The notes beneath the pieces were generated by a model. It did not search any database. It was not told the DNA's origin and saw nothing but the letters and a program-made list of their open reading frames with translations. A stretch of 64,000 nt of DNA from contig OZ007509.1 in NCBI GenBank assembly GCA_963931865.1, positions 18,906,440-18,970,439 on the forward strand. Reading direction: 5' to 3'. The DNA comes from Axinella damicornis (taxonomy: Eukaryota > Porifera > Demospongiae > Axinellida > Axinellidae). This document shows, piece by piece, positions 1 to 11,164 of this stretch (position 1 is its first letter; each line of letters starts with the position of its first letter). The position numbers were made by a program, and so were the translations under genes.

Positions 1-140
1 AAATGTAATAATTTAATTATGTAATGGGAAGTTGACTCAATGAATATCATGAATAGGTAATTAGCTAGGTATTATTGATAATATTAAAGTTTCAACAGCC
101 AGTTGAGGGGCATCGCACAACCACAGACAATACCCGGCCC
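1..140. repeat. Fragment of dispersed TIR element
   Basis: This stretch shares its order of words with 11350-11475 (AATAGGTAATTAGCTAGGTA, then CAGTTGAGGGGCATCGCACA, then ATGTACAGGTTTGG). It is therefore the interior of the same dispersed element that is intact at about 11165-11735. It runs off the left edge of the window. No coding signal was seen between here and 850. Confidence 0.6.
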
Positions 141-851
141 AGTATAATGTACAGGTTTGGTATAATAATAGTACATGAATGTAACAACAGACTTAGTGTG
201 TTCTATACCGTAGTGTACTGAAGAGAGCAGGGGGACATCAGTATAACGTACCTGGGGGTTGACCTAGAAACACCTTACGTCTGTCCCACCCCTTCACAAT
301 CTCCCTCATTATACATGTCTATCTCATCCGTCACCTCCCTGTTCGAATCTACCTTCTCCCTCACGTGATAAACTCAGCCGAGTGACATCATCACCATCTT
401 GAAACGCCTTCACCCACTCATCTGCGCCAGCAACCCTATTCAACAACTCCCATCTGCATTATTTATTTTTCTTACAGGTTGAATGAATAATATTTTTCTT
501 ACAGGTTGAATGAATAAATTCTTTTCTACACTTGCAGCAGCTGTTGTTGACTCAGTGAGAGAGATCGAGTGAAAGATTTAGTAGCGGTCCGAGTTGGTGT
601 CATCAAAGCTCATGCTAAATTGTTGTACATACAGTGGTTGCTTGTAGTAAGTTTGGTGAATATTGAGCCTACTGAAGGTTATTTACATGCATGGCTGGGT
701 CCATAGGCCATTACTACACCCGGTCAAGGTGGGCAGGGCTCGTTTGTTGCGCAGATTACGTAGTGGGCAGGGCTCTTTTCGATCTACAGTCAATCATGTG
801 CACAAAGGTGTCAACAGTTTTAGTGCGGCAATTGCAGCAATTAGTTCCAAG

Positions 852-998
852 ATGTGGGCCAGGAAGGATCTCAAGAGACTTTTTCTGCTGTTTCTACTTG
901 CTAGTTCAGCACAAACCACCCAGCTAGATGATACCAAGAGAGACCTAGAACGGAAAGGGAATGTTCCAGTTGTTGGACATCTCTCATCCTACTACTGA
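852..998 (+). CDS. Small ORF with signal-peptide-like start
   Basis: An ATG-started frame of 48 codons ends in TGA. Its N-terminus is a short basic stretch (MWARKDLKR) followed by a hydrophobic core (LFLLFLLASSAQT), which looks like a secretory signal peptide with a cleavage site after SSA. The remaining 30 residues are polar and not recognised. It could be the first exon of a secreted protein or a chance ORF; no promoter or matching downstream exon could be assigned. No family is recognised. Confidence 0.25.
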   Translation: MWARKDLKRLFLLFLLASSAQTTQLDDTKRDLERKGNVPVVGHLSSYY

Positions 999-1334
999 GC
1001 TCCTTGATGAGGCATCCGGAGCCACTCCTAAATTTTATCTACAAATGTAGCCATGGAGATTACTTCAGAGAGCACTGTTGTGTCTGCTGTTTGTCTCCTG
1101 CTTTGCTACGATTGAACTGGCTTGTTATGGACTGAATGGGAAACCTGGTGGCATGGAGTATGAGCTGAACTCAACACTTAGGTCTGAAATAGCTTTTGGG
1201 CCAACCTCATTGAAGATTACACTAAGTCTTAACAAAATTCATTTAGCCAACTTCATTGCAGTCATTAATTATTCATGAAATTCATTGAGCCAACTTCCCA
1301 CCACCTGTAGAAAATATAGCTCATTAATTATTCA

Positions 1335-1612
1335 TGAAATTCATTGAGCCAAATTTCACTAACCTTTGCTTTGCATTACAGTTACCATTAATGCCATAAG
1401 TGCAGGGGCTCACTTAATCTCCCCGTGACTTATACTTGTCCCACATAAGGATAGTAAATATGTGTATAAATACTGGGCCATATAAGTCAGACTTATACTT
1501 GTCCCAAGCATAACACTTGGCACAAGAGACTTATACTAGTCCCAAGCATAACACTTGGGACATGAGACTTATACTTGTCCCAAGCATTACGCTTGGTACG
1601 ATTCTCAAGTCT
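1335..1612. repeat. Right end of dispersed TIR element
   Basis: The segment from TTCATTGAGCC through GCATTACAGTTACCATTAA and CAGGGGCTCACTTAATCTCC to the ACTTATACTTGTCCCA tandem copies matches the right end of the element at 11165-11735, and matches its left end in reverse complement. Here the terminal ACTTATACTTGTCCCAAGCA motif is repeated about three times in tandem. Together with bases 1-140 it suggests a decayed or split copy. Confidence 0.6.
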
Positions 1613-1771
1613 AAGTCATGTTGTGAACTGCCTTTCTACAACGGTCCATCCAATCTAGCGATACAAATTCAATCCTACGCGCGGTAGTAATATACTAGTA
1701 CCGTTTTCATGATTAGCATAAATACTGTACACGGAAATCGCATACTAGTAACTCCGAGTTCATAACGAATA

Positions 1772-2317
1772 CCGTAGTGTCCCGCTAATACGCCCCCTTC
1801 GAAAAACGCCCTCCCCCTCTTTTCGCCCAAGTTCCTGCACAGGGTAGTTTGACTCGTTATAACGCCCCCTGGTGAGCGAGTCTTCTAACCTACACTTGCA
1901 GATCGGCAGATCGAGTAGTCACCGTTGACGCCGACGGTACAAGTCACCTCGCTGCCACTCTTTCCCAGGAAATACATGTACCAGGAACTGTTCCGTGATT
2001 CATGACCGACCATATTATGGGGTGCCATCCAGTATACAATTGCTGTTCTTGAGGATGGCCACAGCGAAGGCTTCATGAATGTTATGGTCCTCAAGTTGAA
2101 GTGGCAGCTCTTCTCGCCGATGTAGGGAGACCATGCATGATGTCCATGAACAGTACTGGCGATCGTTTGTAACTGTGAACAGGAGTCATAAACGTTAGCA
2201 AAACGTTTTGAGGGGGCGTTTAATCGAGACTAATTGTGTACTCGAAAATACGCCCCCTCCCCTCTTGGGCTGGATGTAGTGTACAAAATAGGGGGGCGTA
2301 TTAACGGGACACTACGG
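1772..2317. mobile_element. CCGTAG-family MITE with TA target duplication
   Basis: The left end TA|CCGTAGTGTCCCG is mirrored at the right end as CGGGACACTACGG|TA. The inverted repeat continues as CTAATACGCCCCC and GGGGGCGTATTA. The element is 546 bp and flanked by TA, as expected for a Tc1/mariner-type non-autonomous transposon. Internal copies of the CGCCCCCT motif are present. No transposase frame is seen. It ends about 145 bp before the CRE of the EF-hand gene promoter. Similar ends occur at 49788, 61072 and 63307. Confidence 0.75.
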
Positions 2318-2460
2318 TACTACCGGAAGAGGTAACGTACGAATACGATCGAATATCCGACGCAACGTTATGCAACGTTATGCAACATGATGCAACCTGG
2401 GAAGTATGATGCAACACCAGGCTAGAGAGGTTGCATCACGGTGTTCCGTCCATTGCGTCA

Positions 2461-2487
2461 TGACGTCAATCAACGCGATATATAAAA
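2461..2487 (+). promoter_or_regulatory. CRE plus TATA box of EF-hand gene
   Basis: A perfect palindromic cAMP response element TGACGTCA (2461-2468) is followed 10 bp later by TATATAAAA (2479-2487). A second CRE-like half site TGCGTCA lies directly upstream (2454-2460). The TATA box is 96 bp before the ATG at 2583, which gives a 5' UTR of about 70 nt. In animals TGACGTCA is bound by CREB/ATF bZIP factors. The same arrangement precedes the bZIP gene at 12635. Confidence 0.65.
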
Positions 2488-2582
2488 CCACCGTACAGCG
2501 GGTCGTCATCAGTCGATAGAGGAAGAGCGGGAAAGAAGCTGGAAAGGTTAACCGCAGACGAAAGAACGTAGACAAGACGAGC

Positions 2583-3146
2583 ATGGCAGAAAAGACAATA
2601 GTAACAACCGAGCCTACCAAACACTGGTGCCGAAAAATGAGAACGCATTTTCGGAGCAGCGTTGGAACAAAAGGCTACATTACGAAGGAAGAAGCGATGG
2701 AGCGCGCTCAAGAGACACTGAAAGCCTACCCTGAGCTGGATGCCGAAATGGTAATGGAGCATACGCGCAAGTCTTGGATCGAAGACCTCAACTGTGGCAT
2801 GGACCCACCAGCAGGGTATCGCCTGACAGAAGCTCAGTTCATTCAGAATATGTGGGTGTGTGTTAACCAGCCGTCGTTCAAAGAGCGTGCAAGCAAGATG
2901 ACAGCAAAATTCATGCAGCACCTAGATAAGGATAATAAGGGTTATGTTACCAGAGATCAATACCTGCGGATGACCAGCAAGCTTGTGAAAGAGGAGGATT
3001 TGAAGCGAATGTTTGATGCTTTGGACGAGGGTAAACAAGGGATAGTCACACGTGAAAACATGCAAAAGGCGCATATTCACTTCTTCACCGATACTGATGA
3101 TGAAGAACATCCTTTCAACATGTTGAGGGGACCATTGGTGGATTAG
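2583..3146 (+). CDS. Sarcoplasmic calcium-binding protein-like EF-hand protein
   Basis: A 187-residue intronless protein of the right size for invertebrate sarcoplasmic calcium-binding proteins (SCP/calexcitin group), which buffer cytosolic calcium. It shows three EF-hand-like segments: around residues 22-36 (loop SVGTKGYITKEE), 112-124 (DKDNKGYVTRDQ) and 147-159 (DEGKQGIVTREN). The C-terminus HFFTDTDDEEHPFNMLRGPL matches the usual SCP tail pattern (acidic stretch, then GPL). All three loops lack part of the canonical ligands: the second ends in Q instead of E, the first has no acidic residue at position 1, and the third has G at position 3. Calcium binding may therefore be weak or lost. The ATG at 2583 is supported by the upstream TATA box and by conservation of this start in the copy at 6061. 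Confidence 0.8.
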   Translation: MAEKTIVTTEPTKHWCRKMRTHFRSSVGTKGYITKEEAMERAQETLKAYPELDAEMVMEHTRKSWIEDLNCGMDPPAGYRLTEAQFIQNMWVCVNQPSFKERASKMTAKFMQHLDKDNKGYVTRDQYLRMTSKLVKEEDLKRMFDALDEGKQGIVTRENMQKAHIHFFTDTDDEEHPFNMLRGPLVD

Positions 3147-5764
3147 TTGCCTTTCGTAGTGTAGGTAGCTATAATGTTCCTTAGTCAGATTGGTGTTGAT
3201 ATAATTATAGCTATATACATGCCCCAACTGCTCATGCTATCATTTTGTGCAAGTAACTTTTATTTAGGCAGTATAATTGTATCAGAGAACGCGGTAGCGT
3301 TCTCTATTTAGGGGTGGCCAAGAAATACCGTGCTGATGCACCAGCAGGAAAACGGCCAAAGAAACTACTACCCCCTCCCCCCAAACCAAGCATGCAGACA
3401 ATGATACTGCCTAGCAGTTCACAAAAACACTTGCAAACGTACCTGAGAGTACGAGAAATAAGTCGCCGGAAAATTCCAATTTCTTCTTTCTCATTGACTA
3501 TAGCATAGCTGGACAACAAAAAGCATTTCCTGAGCTAGTTCACTCACAGAACAACATCGCTTTCGTCGTAGTAGCTCCTTTCGGCCCTTTTGACTACATA
3601 CTGGCAAGAACGGCACTGCTGGCTAGCCGATTCTGTGAATTGTTTGATGCAACCCGGAGGTCACGCCGAGAAAGAAAGTTTCATTATTACGGTTGGCTCC
3701 ACTGTGGGAGTTGTGACAGCTGCTGATTGAGATAGCGGGACATTTGGGGAGGTGTGCTACTCCCTGAGTGGGCCCGGTAACGAAAAGTGAGTGATTACCA
3801 CGTCCTCAAGCTGTCATATTGTCATGCCACCACACTGGATCTCGCCTAGCTTATTCACGCTTTCATGCACTTGTTGCATTGCTTGCAGTGAAAACAAATA
3901 TTTCCTCTCTCCTCCCCCCTCCCTCCTTTCCTTCCGTCCTTCTCCTTCCCCCCTCCCCCCTCCTTCCTTTTCTTCCCCCCTCCTCTTTCTTTCCCTCCTT
4001 CCCTGTCTTCTTTCTCCCCCCCCCCCCCCCCCCCCCCCCACCCACCCTCCTACATCTTCCCTCCCTCTTCTCCCACTTCCCTCTTCTTCTCCAGCCTTCT
4101 TCTCCACCTTCTACAGTACCCTCCTTCCCTCCTTTCCGCCTACAGCTTCTACATCAACAGCACCACTGGAAAGGTCGAGACAACCATTGTTCTCAACAGA
4201 GAGCTAGTGGGACAGTTCAATCTGGTGGGAGGCGGTCGACTACTGTTTCTGTCACTGTCACAGGTGAGAAAGCAAAGTACAGCTGGTTGCAGTAAATACT
4301 CAGTGCCAACTACAATCTTCCCTCTCTCCCTCCCTCACCTCCTCCCTCCCTCCCTCCCTCCCTTCCCTTCCCTTCCTTCTCTGCAGTGCTGACAACCTGC
4401 CTGCTGCACGTCATTTCAGCCATTCGTGTGTGAAATGTACTTATCCACGCATGCGACATCTTTTGTATCCAAAAAGGTAATTGAGGTGGAAATAGGCATT
4501 TAAATTGCTGCTATATATCTAGTGACAGAGCTAGTTTTCACCTCACCTTTTGTTGAACTCCACTTTCCCAGTGTACTTTGGCCTCTAGCTGGAGATGTTT
4601 GGCGAATTACTTGTTCATTTATAGCTCTGTCATTAGATATTCATGTCTTCTAGCTGCGTCCTGAAGCTGAAGGTGCAGTTCTGCACACAACGAGAATGGT
4701 TTGTCACATGCGTTCAGAATTTATACATGTGGGAGGGGCCAAAGTGTCCAGCCAGCCACGCCTCTGCAGGAAGTTCGTCTTTCAAGCAGTGGGCGAGTCT
4801 GAATAGGTTTAAGTTCTGAGGTGGCGTAAGAATTGGCATGGGCTGCATAATGTATAGTAGTTACTGTTGTTACATGGCGTTCGTGGGTACCTGTAACCTT
4901 CATTTAGAATGACATTCCTCAAATCGGAAGTGCATATCATTTCGAATTATAGCTTTTCCACTAGGTGCTGAAGTCTTCCGGAAACTCTGTATTAAATTTT
5001 TCAATCCTGCACTTCCCTGTATTCTGCCTAGAACACTGCTTCCACCATGGTGTGACGTTTGCATTCTGTGTAGCTGTAGAGTATGCATAGCATATACAAG
5101 TGGACTTATCAACGTTTGTGTTCTCTACCTCACATAGGAACTGGTTGTGGCATGACTTGTTCTGTGTTATTGTAATGACCTGTGATTGTAATTGTCATAC
5201 TTGTGGTTTATTGTACTTCCTGTTCTGGAGTGTACATAAAGTGTATGCAACTGTGAATCATCACTCTTTGACTGTCTGTTGTGGAACCCATACTTACTGT
5301 ACACTGATTTGGCTACAAACTAAGAACCGCTAGACAGTTCTTCCACACTGGTACTGCAGGACATCAAACCCCTTGGCAAGTGTAAACTTGCTGCATTGCC
5401 AATGGCACGGCCGGGGGGAAAAATATACTAGCTTGAGTACTTTGTGTAACCAAAGTACATGACTGATTGTATACAGTTGCATGGATAAATTAATGCACCA
5501 GTAGCACACACTATAACTATATAAAAGGTGATGGAAAAGTTAGTGAAAACCTTGCCACAGATATAATTATTATGTGAAGTGCATAATATTATAACTATTC
5601 ATTTGCTATATTATTTCTAAGTGAAATGGGTGCATGAGGATGACTTCATGGTACAGTATGAAAGACAGTAGCTATAAACAATACATACAAAAGGCCTTCA
5701 TGATGGGTAAGAGGCTATGTATTATGCAGTCACATGGGTGTGTATGTTGGAGTGAGTTTGGAAA
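3147..5764. other. No gene; pyrimidine-rich low-complexity DNA
   Basis: I see no supported gene here. The + strand is strongly C/T-rich at 3900-4140 and 4310-4385 and includes a C homopolymer at about 4015-4039. Open frames over these stretches are proline/serine or glycine/arginine low-complexity readings and are not credible proteins. Confidence 0.6.
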
Positions 5765-5890
5765 ATTAAAGGCAAAACACCCTTCAACACAGCCCGGAAA
5801 CCAAGGGCTTTAGTGGGATTTCAACCTGAATTGAGCACCAGGCCACAGACTCACTCTCTCTCTACCAGTGCACCACTGCACAATGTCATG
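5765..5890 (-). repeat. tRNA-derived SINE-2 fragment
   Basis: Read on the - strand, this begins with a tRNA-like 5' half (GTGGTGCACTGGTAGAGAG). It continues to a degenerate T-arm (GGTTGAAATCCCACTAAAGC) and the tail GAAGGGTGTTTTGCC. The same order occurs at 41888-42035, where the T-arm is better preserved (GGGTTCGAATCCCACTAG). This fits a short tRNA-derived SINE. Confidence 0.5.
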
Positions 5891-6060
5891 TGTGTAGACG
5901 GAGCTTGTGTCCTTCAGCCCTTCATGTATGCAACAAATAGAGAAGGGTGCATATCAGCACACTCCACTCCACCTGTAGCTACATTCATGAGTGCATGCAT
6001 TGGGCTCTGTCATCTTTACACAGTCATGTGAGTCATGAAGAAAGACGAAAGAAGAAGAGC

Positions 6061-6613
6061 ATGGCAGAACGGACAATAGTAACAACGGAGCCTACGAAAC
6101 ACTGGTGCCGAAAAATGAGGACGCATTTTCGGAGCAGCGTTGGAACGAAAGGCTACATTACGAAAGAAGAGGCGATGGAGCACGCTCTTGAGACACTGAA
6201 AGTCTACCCTGAACTGGATGCCGAAATGATAATGGAGCATACGCGCAAGTCTTGGATCGAAGACCTCAACGGTGGCATGGACCCACCAGCAGGGTATTGC
6301 CTGACAGAAGATCAGTTCATAATGAACATGTGGGTGAGTGTTAACCAACCGTCGTTCAAAGAGCGTGCAAGCAAGATGACAGCCAAGGTCATGCAGCAAC
6401 TAGATAAGGATAATAAGGGTTATGTTACCAGAGATCAATACCTGCGGATGACCAGCAAGCAATGTGAAAGAGGAGGATTTGAAGCGAATGTTTGATGCCT
6501 TGGACGAGAGTAAACAAGGGAAAGTCACATAAAAAGCGCATATTCACTTCTTCACCGATACTGATGATGAAGAACATCCTTTCAACATGTTGAGGGGACC
6601 ATTGGTGGATTAG
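6061..6613 (+). pseudogene. Broken copy of the EF-hand (SCP-like) gene
   Basis: About 95% identical to the gene at 2583 from the ATG onward, with similarity continuing into the 3' UTR. At about 6460 AAGCTTGTGAAAG has become AAGCAATGTGAAAG, a 1-base gain that shifts the frame and brings a TGA at 6493. A second lesion near 6529 removes 12 bases (CGTGAAAACATG region). The CRE/TATA promoter of the intact gene is absent: similarity starts only about 25 bases before the ATG. The frame upstream of the lesion is clean, so the break may be fairly recent. Both copies are intronless, so retroposition and segmental duplication cannot be told apart here. Confidence 0.8.
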
Positions 6614-7285
6614 TTGCCTACCTCTGGAACGAACTTTCGTAGTGTAGGTATAATATTCCTTAGTCAGCATGGATAATTAGTGTTCGTGTATGCCCCAGCT
6701 ATACTACTCGTGCTATCATTGTCATTGATCTGAGGCAGTATAATTATTGTATGGGTACATTACAACGTCTAAGTTGCTGCTGAGGTCAGAGATAGCTTTA
6801 GCAGTCACCCAGAGGCACATCTAATTGGAGCACCTACCATACACATTCTGCACACAACCATAGATAGCCTGTGGCTTGGGGGGGTAACACATTGTATGCG
6901 CGTCGGGTGGCCCTCAGCTCAGTGTCAAGTGCTGAGAGCCGGGAAGTATATATACCATGCTGAGTGTGTGTGAGGGGTGGAGGAAGTGGCTATGAGTATC
7001 ACAGCTCCACTGCAACACTAGCTATATACCTAAAAGACTGTGTGGCCCCTCAATTCAGGATCACCTCCATTGTAAGAGGGTCCATGAAGTCAAGGAGAGC
7101 AGGTCATTGATGCCCATGCATGGCATTCAATGAGATGGTATGCCAGATCGGCGACCGCCGTGGGCGTGGGAAGCATCTCGTCTCCGCGGATATGGTCGCT
7201 CCGTGTAGAGCCAATAGCACTTTCCAGTCCTATACCGCATGGCCCTCTCTACCCTATTACTGTGTAATTTAGGATGGATGCTCCC
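6614..7285. other. No gene seen
   Basis: Apart from residual 3'-UTR similarity to the EF-hand gene up to about 6730, I see no coding or repeat signal that I can name in this stretch. Confidence 0.5.
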
Positions 7286-7289
7286 TTAA

Positions 7290-7891
7290 CCCTTTAAGCC
7301 CCATTGACGTCTATAGGCGTCATTTAGACCCTATGCACTTGTAGGGCTTCTCGCCAGTCCAAAAAGAGACCAAAAAGTCTTCAGAGGGCCTAGGGACGAC
7401 TTTAAGGCACGAACTCAAAAATTTGGTCAGATTTCGGCGCGCCTCCCCCACTAAACGTACAAGCGGGGGGGTTTCGAAGGGGGGGCAGCAGCCCCCCCTT
7501 CGGCCTGTCGTGGGCGTTTTTTGATTTTAATGAGATTCATTGATCCGAGAATTTTTGATTCTAATGATATTCATAGACCCCACCTAGGGCCTCAAGAAAA
7601 CCTGCAAATTGGTGGTGTAAGGTGTGCCATCAGTCAGATCTGGCCCAAGTTTAGGGAAATGCTGGGCGAAAATCCGGCTGACATCCACCTTTGACCTCCG
7701 ATTGCTGGCCTTGTGGGGGGTCATGAATATCATTAACGGTATTGCCAGAGGGGTCTCTCCATGTGTGCGGGCCCCACCAAGTTTGGCCGCTGAGGAGCGA
7801 ATGCTGTGGGAGAGGAGTACCTACGAAAGTGGTGTGCGCTGAATGCATGAAAATGTGTTGTCTTGGTGGGAAGAATTCGGTGGTTAAAGGG
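7290..7891. mobile_element. piggyBac-like MITE flanked by TTAA
   Basis: The element lies between TTAA at 7286-7289 and TTAA at 7892-7895, with ends CCCTTTAAGCCCC and TGGTTAAAGGG. TTAA target sites with CCCTTT-type ends are typical of piggyBac-like elements. It contains the imperfect palindrome TGACGTCTATAGGCGTCATT and poly-G/C blocks. No transposase frame is present, so it is non-autonomous. Partial copies lie at 15091-15835 (inverted, split by a SINE), 18266-18576 and 41477-41865. Confidence 0.75.
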
Positions 7892-8396
7892 TTAATATAC
7901 GTGAAATGCTAGTTATAAATTTTATGATGGTATGATAGCTAATCATGGTATCGATGGCCTTGATCAGTGGCATCCGACAAATTAATAGAGAGTATTTGAG
8001 TGGAATGGCCTCGCTGGTTTTGATCTTCTTTGCTTGGCGACGTTCTTTTTTTAATGGGGAACATTGTAAATTATTGTTGTTTCTCCAAGCACCCAATGAA
8101 GTGACTTTTCACGTGCTGCTGATCGAACTGAAACTTGCCTGGTGAATGGCCAAAGCAGCTGGCAGTGGTAAATGCCAGTGCGAAAACACCACAGTCACTT
8201 CCTCCTGCCTGCATTTGGATGTCTGAAAAGTACTAGCTACAGTAGTGCAGAGTCAATTTCGGCTCGGCGACCATCATCATGGATGCTGCTTGATGTTTCG
8301 TTGCTTGACCAGCAGATGGATACCTGCTGTCATAGACTAGGATGGTCGACGGAGGAGCGCCAACTGTACATGATTGTACTGATTGTAAGCCAATGA

Positions 8397-8655
8397 TTAT
8401 GCATGACCGTCGTGTAACACTTGAACAAACTCTTCTGACTCCACATCAAACAAGAATGTATTGCCAAGAATGACACTTTGAACGCCCGCCTTGCCAAACT
8501 TTTCCTCGATATTGTGTGGCCAGTATTTTCTGACCGGCGTTGATGATGTCATCTGTCAGCCAATCTCCTGATTCGATAATGCATCTATACAGTGTAAAAT
8601 GCTCACTCTGGCAGCTTTGGTGGAGGGTCTGCCACATTGCAGGTGTCAACATCAA
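8397..8655 (-). pseudogene. Fragment of Ulp1/C48-like protease domain from a mobile element
   Basis: On the - strand one frame reads ESGDWLTDDIINAGQKILA and an adjacent frame reads AGVQSVILGNTFLFDV then EEFVQVLHDGHA and a stop. Together they match in order the start of the Ulp1/KRBA2-like cysteine protease domain found in many invertebrate transposon-derived genes (WL.D..IN.AQ, then G.Q, then FVQVLH.G.GHW). The two halves are in different frames, so a frameshift lies near 8500-8510, and the catalytic His/Asp part is missing after HDGHA. It is a broken remnant. Confidence 0.5.
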
Positions 8656-8805
8656 CTACTTTGTTGTGATGTTCGTTGCTTGTGGACTGTCTCTTTTGGC
8701 ATACTCTTCGCGTAGAGAAAGCATCAACTTGATCATGAGTGCCAGTAGATTTTCTAAATTGTGTTCATCTTTCCATCTCTTGAGTGGAGGCTGATCAGGA
8801 GGGAT

Positions 8806-9012
8806 AGCCTATCTGTCAGGTTGACGTGGGGTGAATGGGGAGGGCTATCTGTCAGGTTGACATGGGGTGAATTGGGAGGGCTATCTGTCAGGTTGACATG
8901 GGGTGAATGGGGAGGGCTATCTGTCAGGTTGACATGGGGTGAATGGGGAGGGCTATCTGTCAGGTTGACGTCAGGTGAATGGGGAGGGCTACTGATGTGG
9001 GGTGAATCAGGA
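8806..9012. repeat. 38-bp minisatellite, about five copies
   Basis: The unit GGGAGGGCTATCTGTCAGGT plus TGACATGGGGTGAATG is repeated about five times with small differences. One unit (8966-8973) contains TGACGTCA by substitution of the common TGACATGG. On the - strand it reads as repeated SPPHSPHVNLTD residues; whether this was ever protein is unclear, although the protease fragment at 8397-8655 lies downstream on that strand. Confidence 0.8.
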
Positions 9013-9418
9013 GGGTTGTCTGGTTGTGTATGTTCTTGCTGCTCCATCATTACTAGTAGTAGATCCAAATTGGATGATCTTGTTTCGTCCTCATGGGGAA
9101 ATTAAATGACTAAAAGATGAATGTGTGTGGACATTGTGGGGTGAGAGTGAGCAAGCTGTATAATTATATTTATATATATATCTACGAAACGACAATTTAC
9201 GGCAATACGGGAATAACCAAGAAGTCAACACCACCACTGCTTGACTAAGGGTTCGCTCACACTCGCCCGATAAATGTGTAAGGCTAAGCCTTTACTGTAT
9301 TGATTGTTACGGCGCAGAGACATACCTCCTGTCTGTTCTTCAGGTACCAGGAGCTGGAGGCATGTCACAGTCATTGGGTCTTGGTCTCTTTCTCCCAGTT
9401 CATGGCCTGTAGTTGTAG

Positions 9419-9840
9419 CAGTGGCGGATCTAGAAATTTTGAAAGGGGGGTTCAGCAGGTTGGTTGGCACATACACAGCGCACCGCAGAAGGCAGTGCGC
9501 AGAGCCGCAAAGCGGCTATTAGTCCGCGCCGCGCAAAGCGCGGAAAATTTTTTTTTTACGTGTTCTTTTTAGCGATCAGGAAGTGCTCTCGTAGCATCTC
9601 TGCGTATTCTGGACACGTTCCCAGATGCAAAGAAGATTGACTAAGTAACCAGTAAGTATCGATGTGTGGGGCTGTTAGCTTCCTTCTTTTCATCGTCGAC
9701 GGATTACAACCACATATATAGCTATGTGGACAGTCGATTGAACACTGCGTTATTGCTTTATTTTCTAATTATACGTATATACAGAAACAAAAATAATTGA
9801 TGTAAAATTAAAATTGTGTAGCAAGCGTAAACCTAGCTAG
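9419..9840. mobile_element. CAGTGGCGGATC element, right end lost
   Basis: Starts with CAGTGGCGGATCTAGAAAT and follows the complete copy at 37162-37675 through the GCGC stem-loops, ACGTGTTC, ATCAGGAAG and GTGTAGCAAGCGTAAACCT. The right inverted end (ATCCGCCACTG) is missing. The ends resemble hAT-like non-autonomous elements. No transposase was seen. Confidence 0.7.
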
Positions 9841-10394
9841 CTCAAGACTTTGGGCTATTCCAGATAATAAAAATACACCCCCATAGAAGAGTAAAGATCA
9901 AAATACCCTCTAGACACACTAATTTCTGTAAAAATACCCCAGGACACTTATTAAAAGCTATAAAAAGCCCCCAAGATGTAATCAATCTCCTTTCACAACC
10001 ATCAAGACAAGCTAATGAACCCTAGACAAGCAATTTTCCATGTTAAAAATACCCCCTGGACATCGTTAAAACTGCCATCTAACCCCCAAGACACAATTAT
10101 ATTCTTATTTTACCCCTCAAGATCCAATTAAAAATCCAAAGAAACCAACAGGACATTAATTGAATTTCAGCCCTGAGCTACGTATATACTTACCTGGTCT
10201 GAGATATTTGCATTCTGATGTCTGTCTTTGGCTACGGCTGGGAAGGCTGTCACTGCCATGTGGGGGGTTGGTAGGACTAGGAAGGTCGTCTCTGCCATCT
10301 GGATATTTGAAGGACCAAGGGTATATGAAGACATGTACTATAGTATATTTATGGGTGTCCATGTGGCTATTAAAACACCGCTCTATTTACTAGT

Positions 10395-11124
10395 ATTTGG
10401 TGCATCTTTCTCCTCAGCATCTGGTGCAGGCATCACGTCAGAGTCACCTGGTCTGGGATTTTTGCATCCTGACTTCTTCTCTCTTCGGCTACGAGTGTTT
10501 CTTCGAAGCTGGGTAAGATTGAGTTTTTTCTGTTTGTTTCCTTCCTCTTGTCCAATGCACAGTTTTGCTGCCAGAATGTGGTAGCTAGCACTGGGTGGTT
10601 GATGGGCATGTGCATGATTCCTTAGGGAAGAGTTTCACTTCTTGTGGCCTATCTTCTGCCCCGAGAACAGTGAAGGTGTGAAGGTTGGGATCAAAGCTGA
10701 CTCATTGATAAGCCGTTATTGAGCTCGCTCTCTCTGTGACAGATGCTTTTTGGGCATTTCAAGTTCTGCTTCAGCTGCAATTTCTGTGTTTTCTTCTGTT
10801 GGTTTGCAGAGATTGCCCTTGATTCGTTGGACGATTTCATCAGGAGAGTGGATGGCTCCATCAGGCCCTGAAGGGGCTGTGCATTCACACGGCCACAGTA
10901 CTGAAGGGCAGGTTCGAATGTACGTTTGTTCTTGTTGCGTTTCCGTGGGCAAACTCCACGGCAACCTTCTCATCTCCTAGGTACTGAATGAGTGTGACGC
11001 GCTTGTTGGGGTCTAAGAGCTGATAGACATGCTTTGTAAAGTCAGCTGATGCTCCTTTCAACTCTAGCTCTTCTTGATTGCGGGAACCTTCTTTGGAAGT
11101 TTTCGGACTCCTTGGTTCTGCCAC
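10395..11124 (-). pseudogene. Possible gene remnant, unrecognised
   Basis: On the - strand a frame starting at the ATG near 11124 (MAEPRSPKTSKEG) runs about 79 codons. Coding-like sequence then continues in another frame (GAIHSPDEIVQRIKGNL), suggesting a frameshift near 10920. Further down, a good acceptor (CTTACCCAG) precedes a basic, open terminal segment (LRRNTRSRREKKSGCKNPRP) ending in TAG near 10395. A related segment with a GTAAGT donor lies at about 10190-10250 (SRSQRQTSECKYLRP). I do not recognise the family. It may be a decayed gene or a poorly modelled small gene. Confidence 0.25.
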
Positions 11125-11164
11125 CGATACTGATCACAGCGCCAGTCATCTGTGGCAGTTCACC

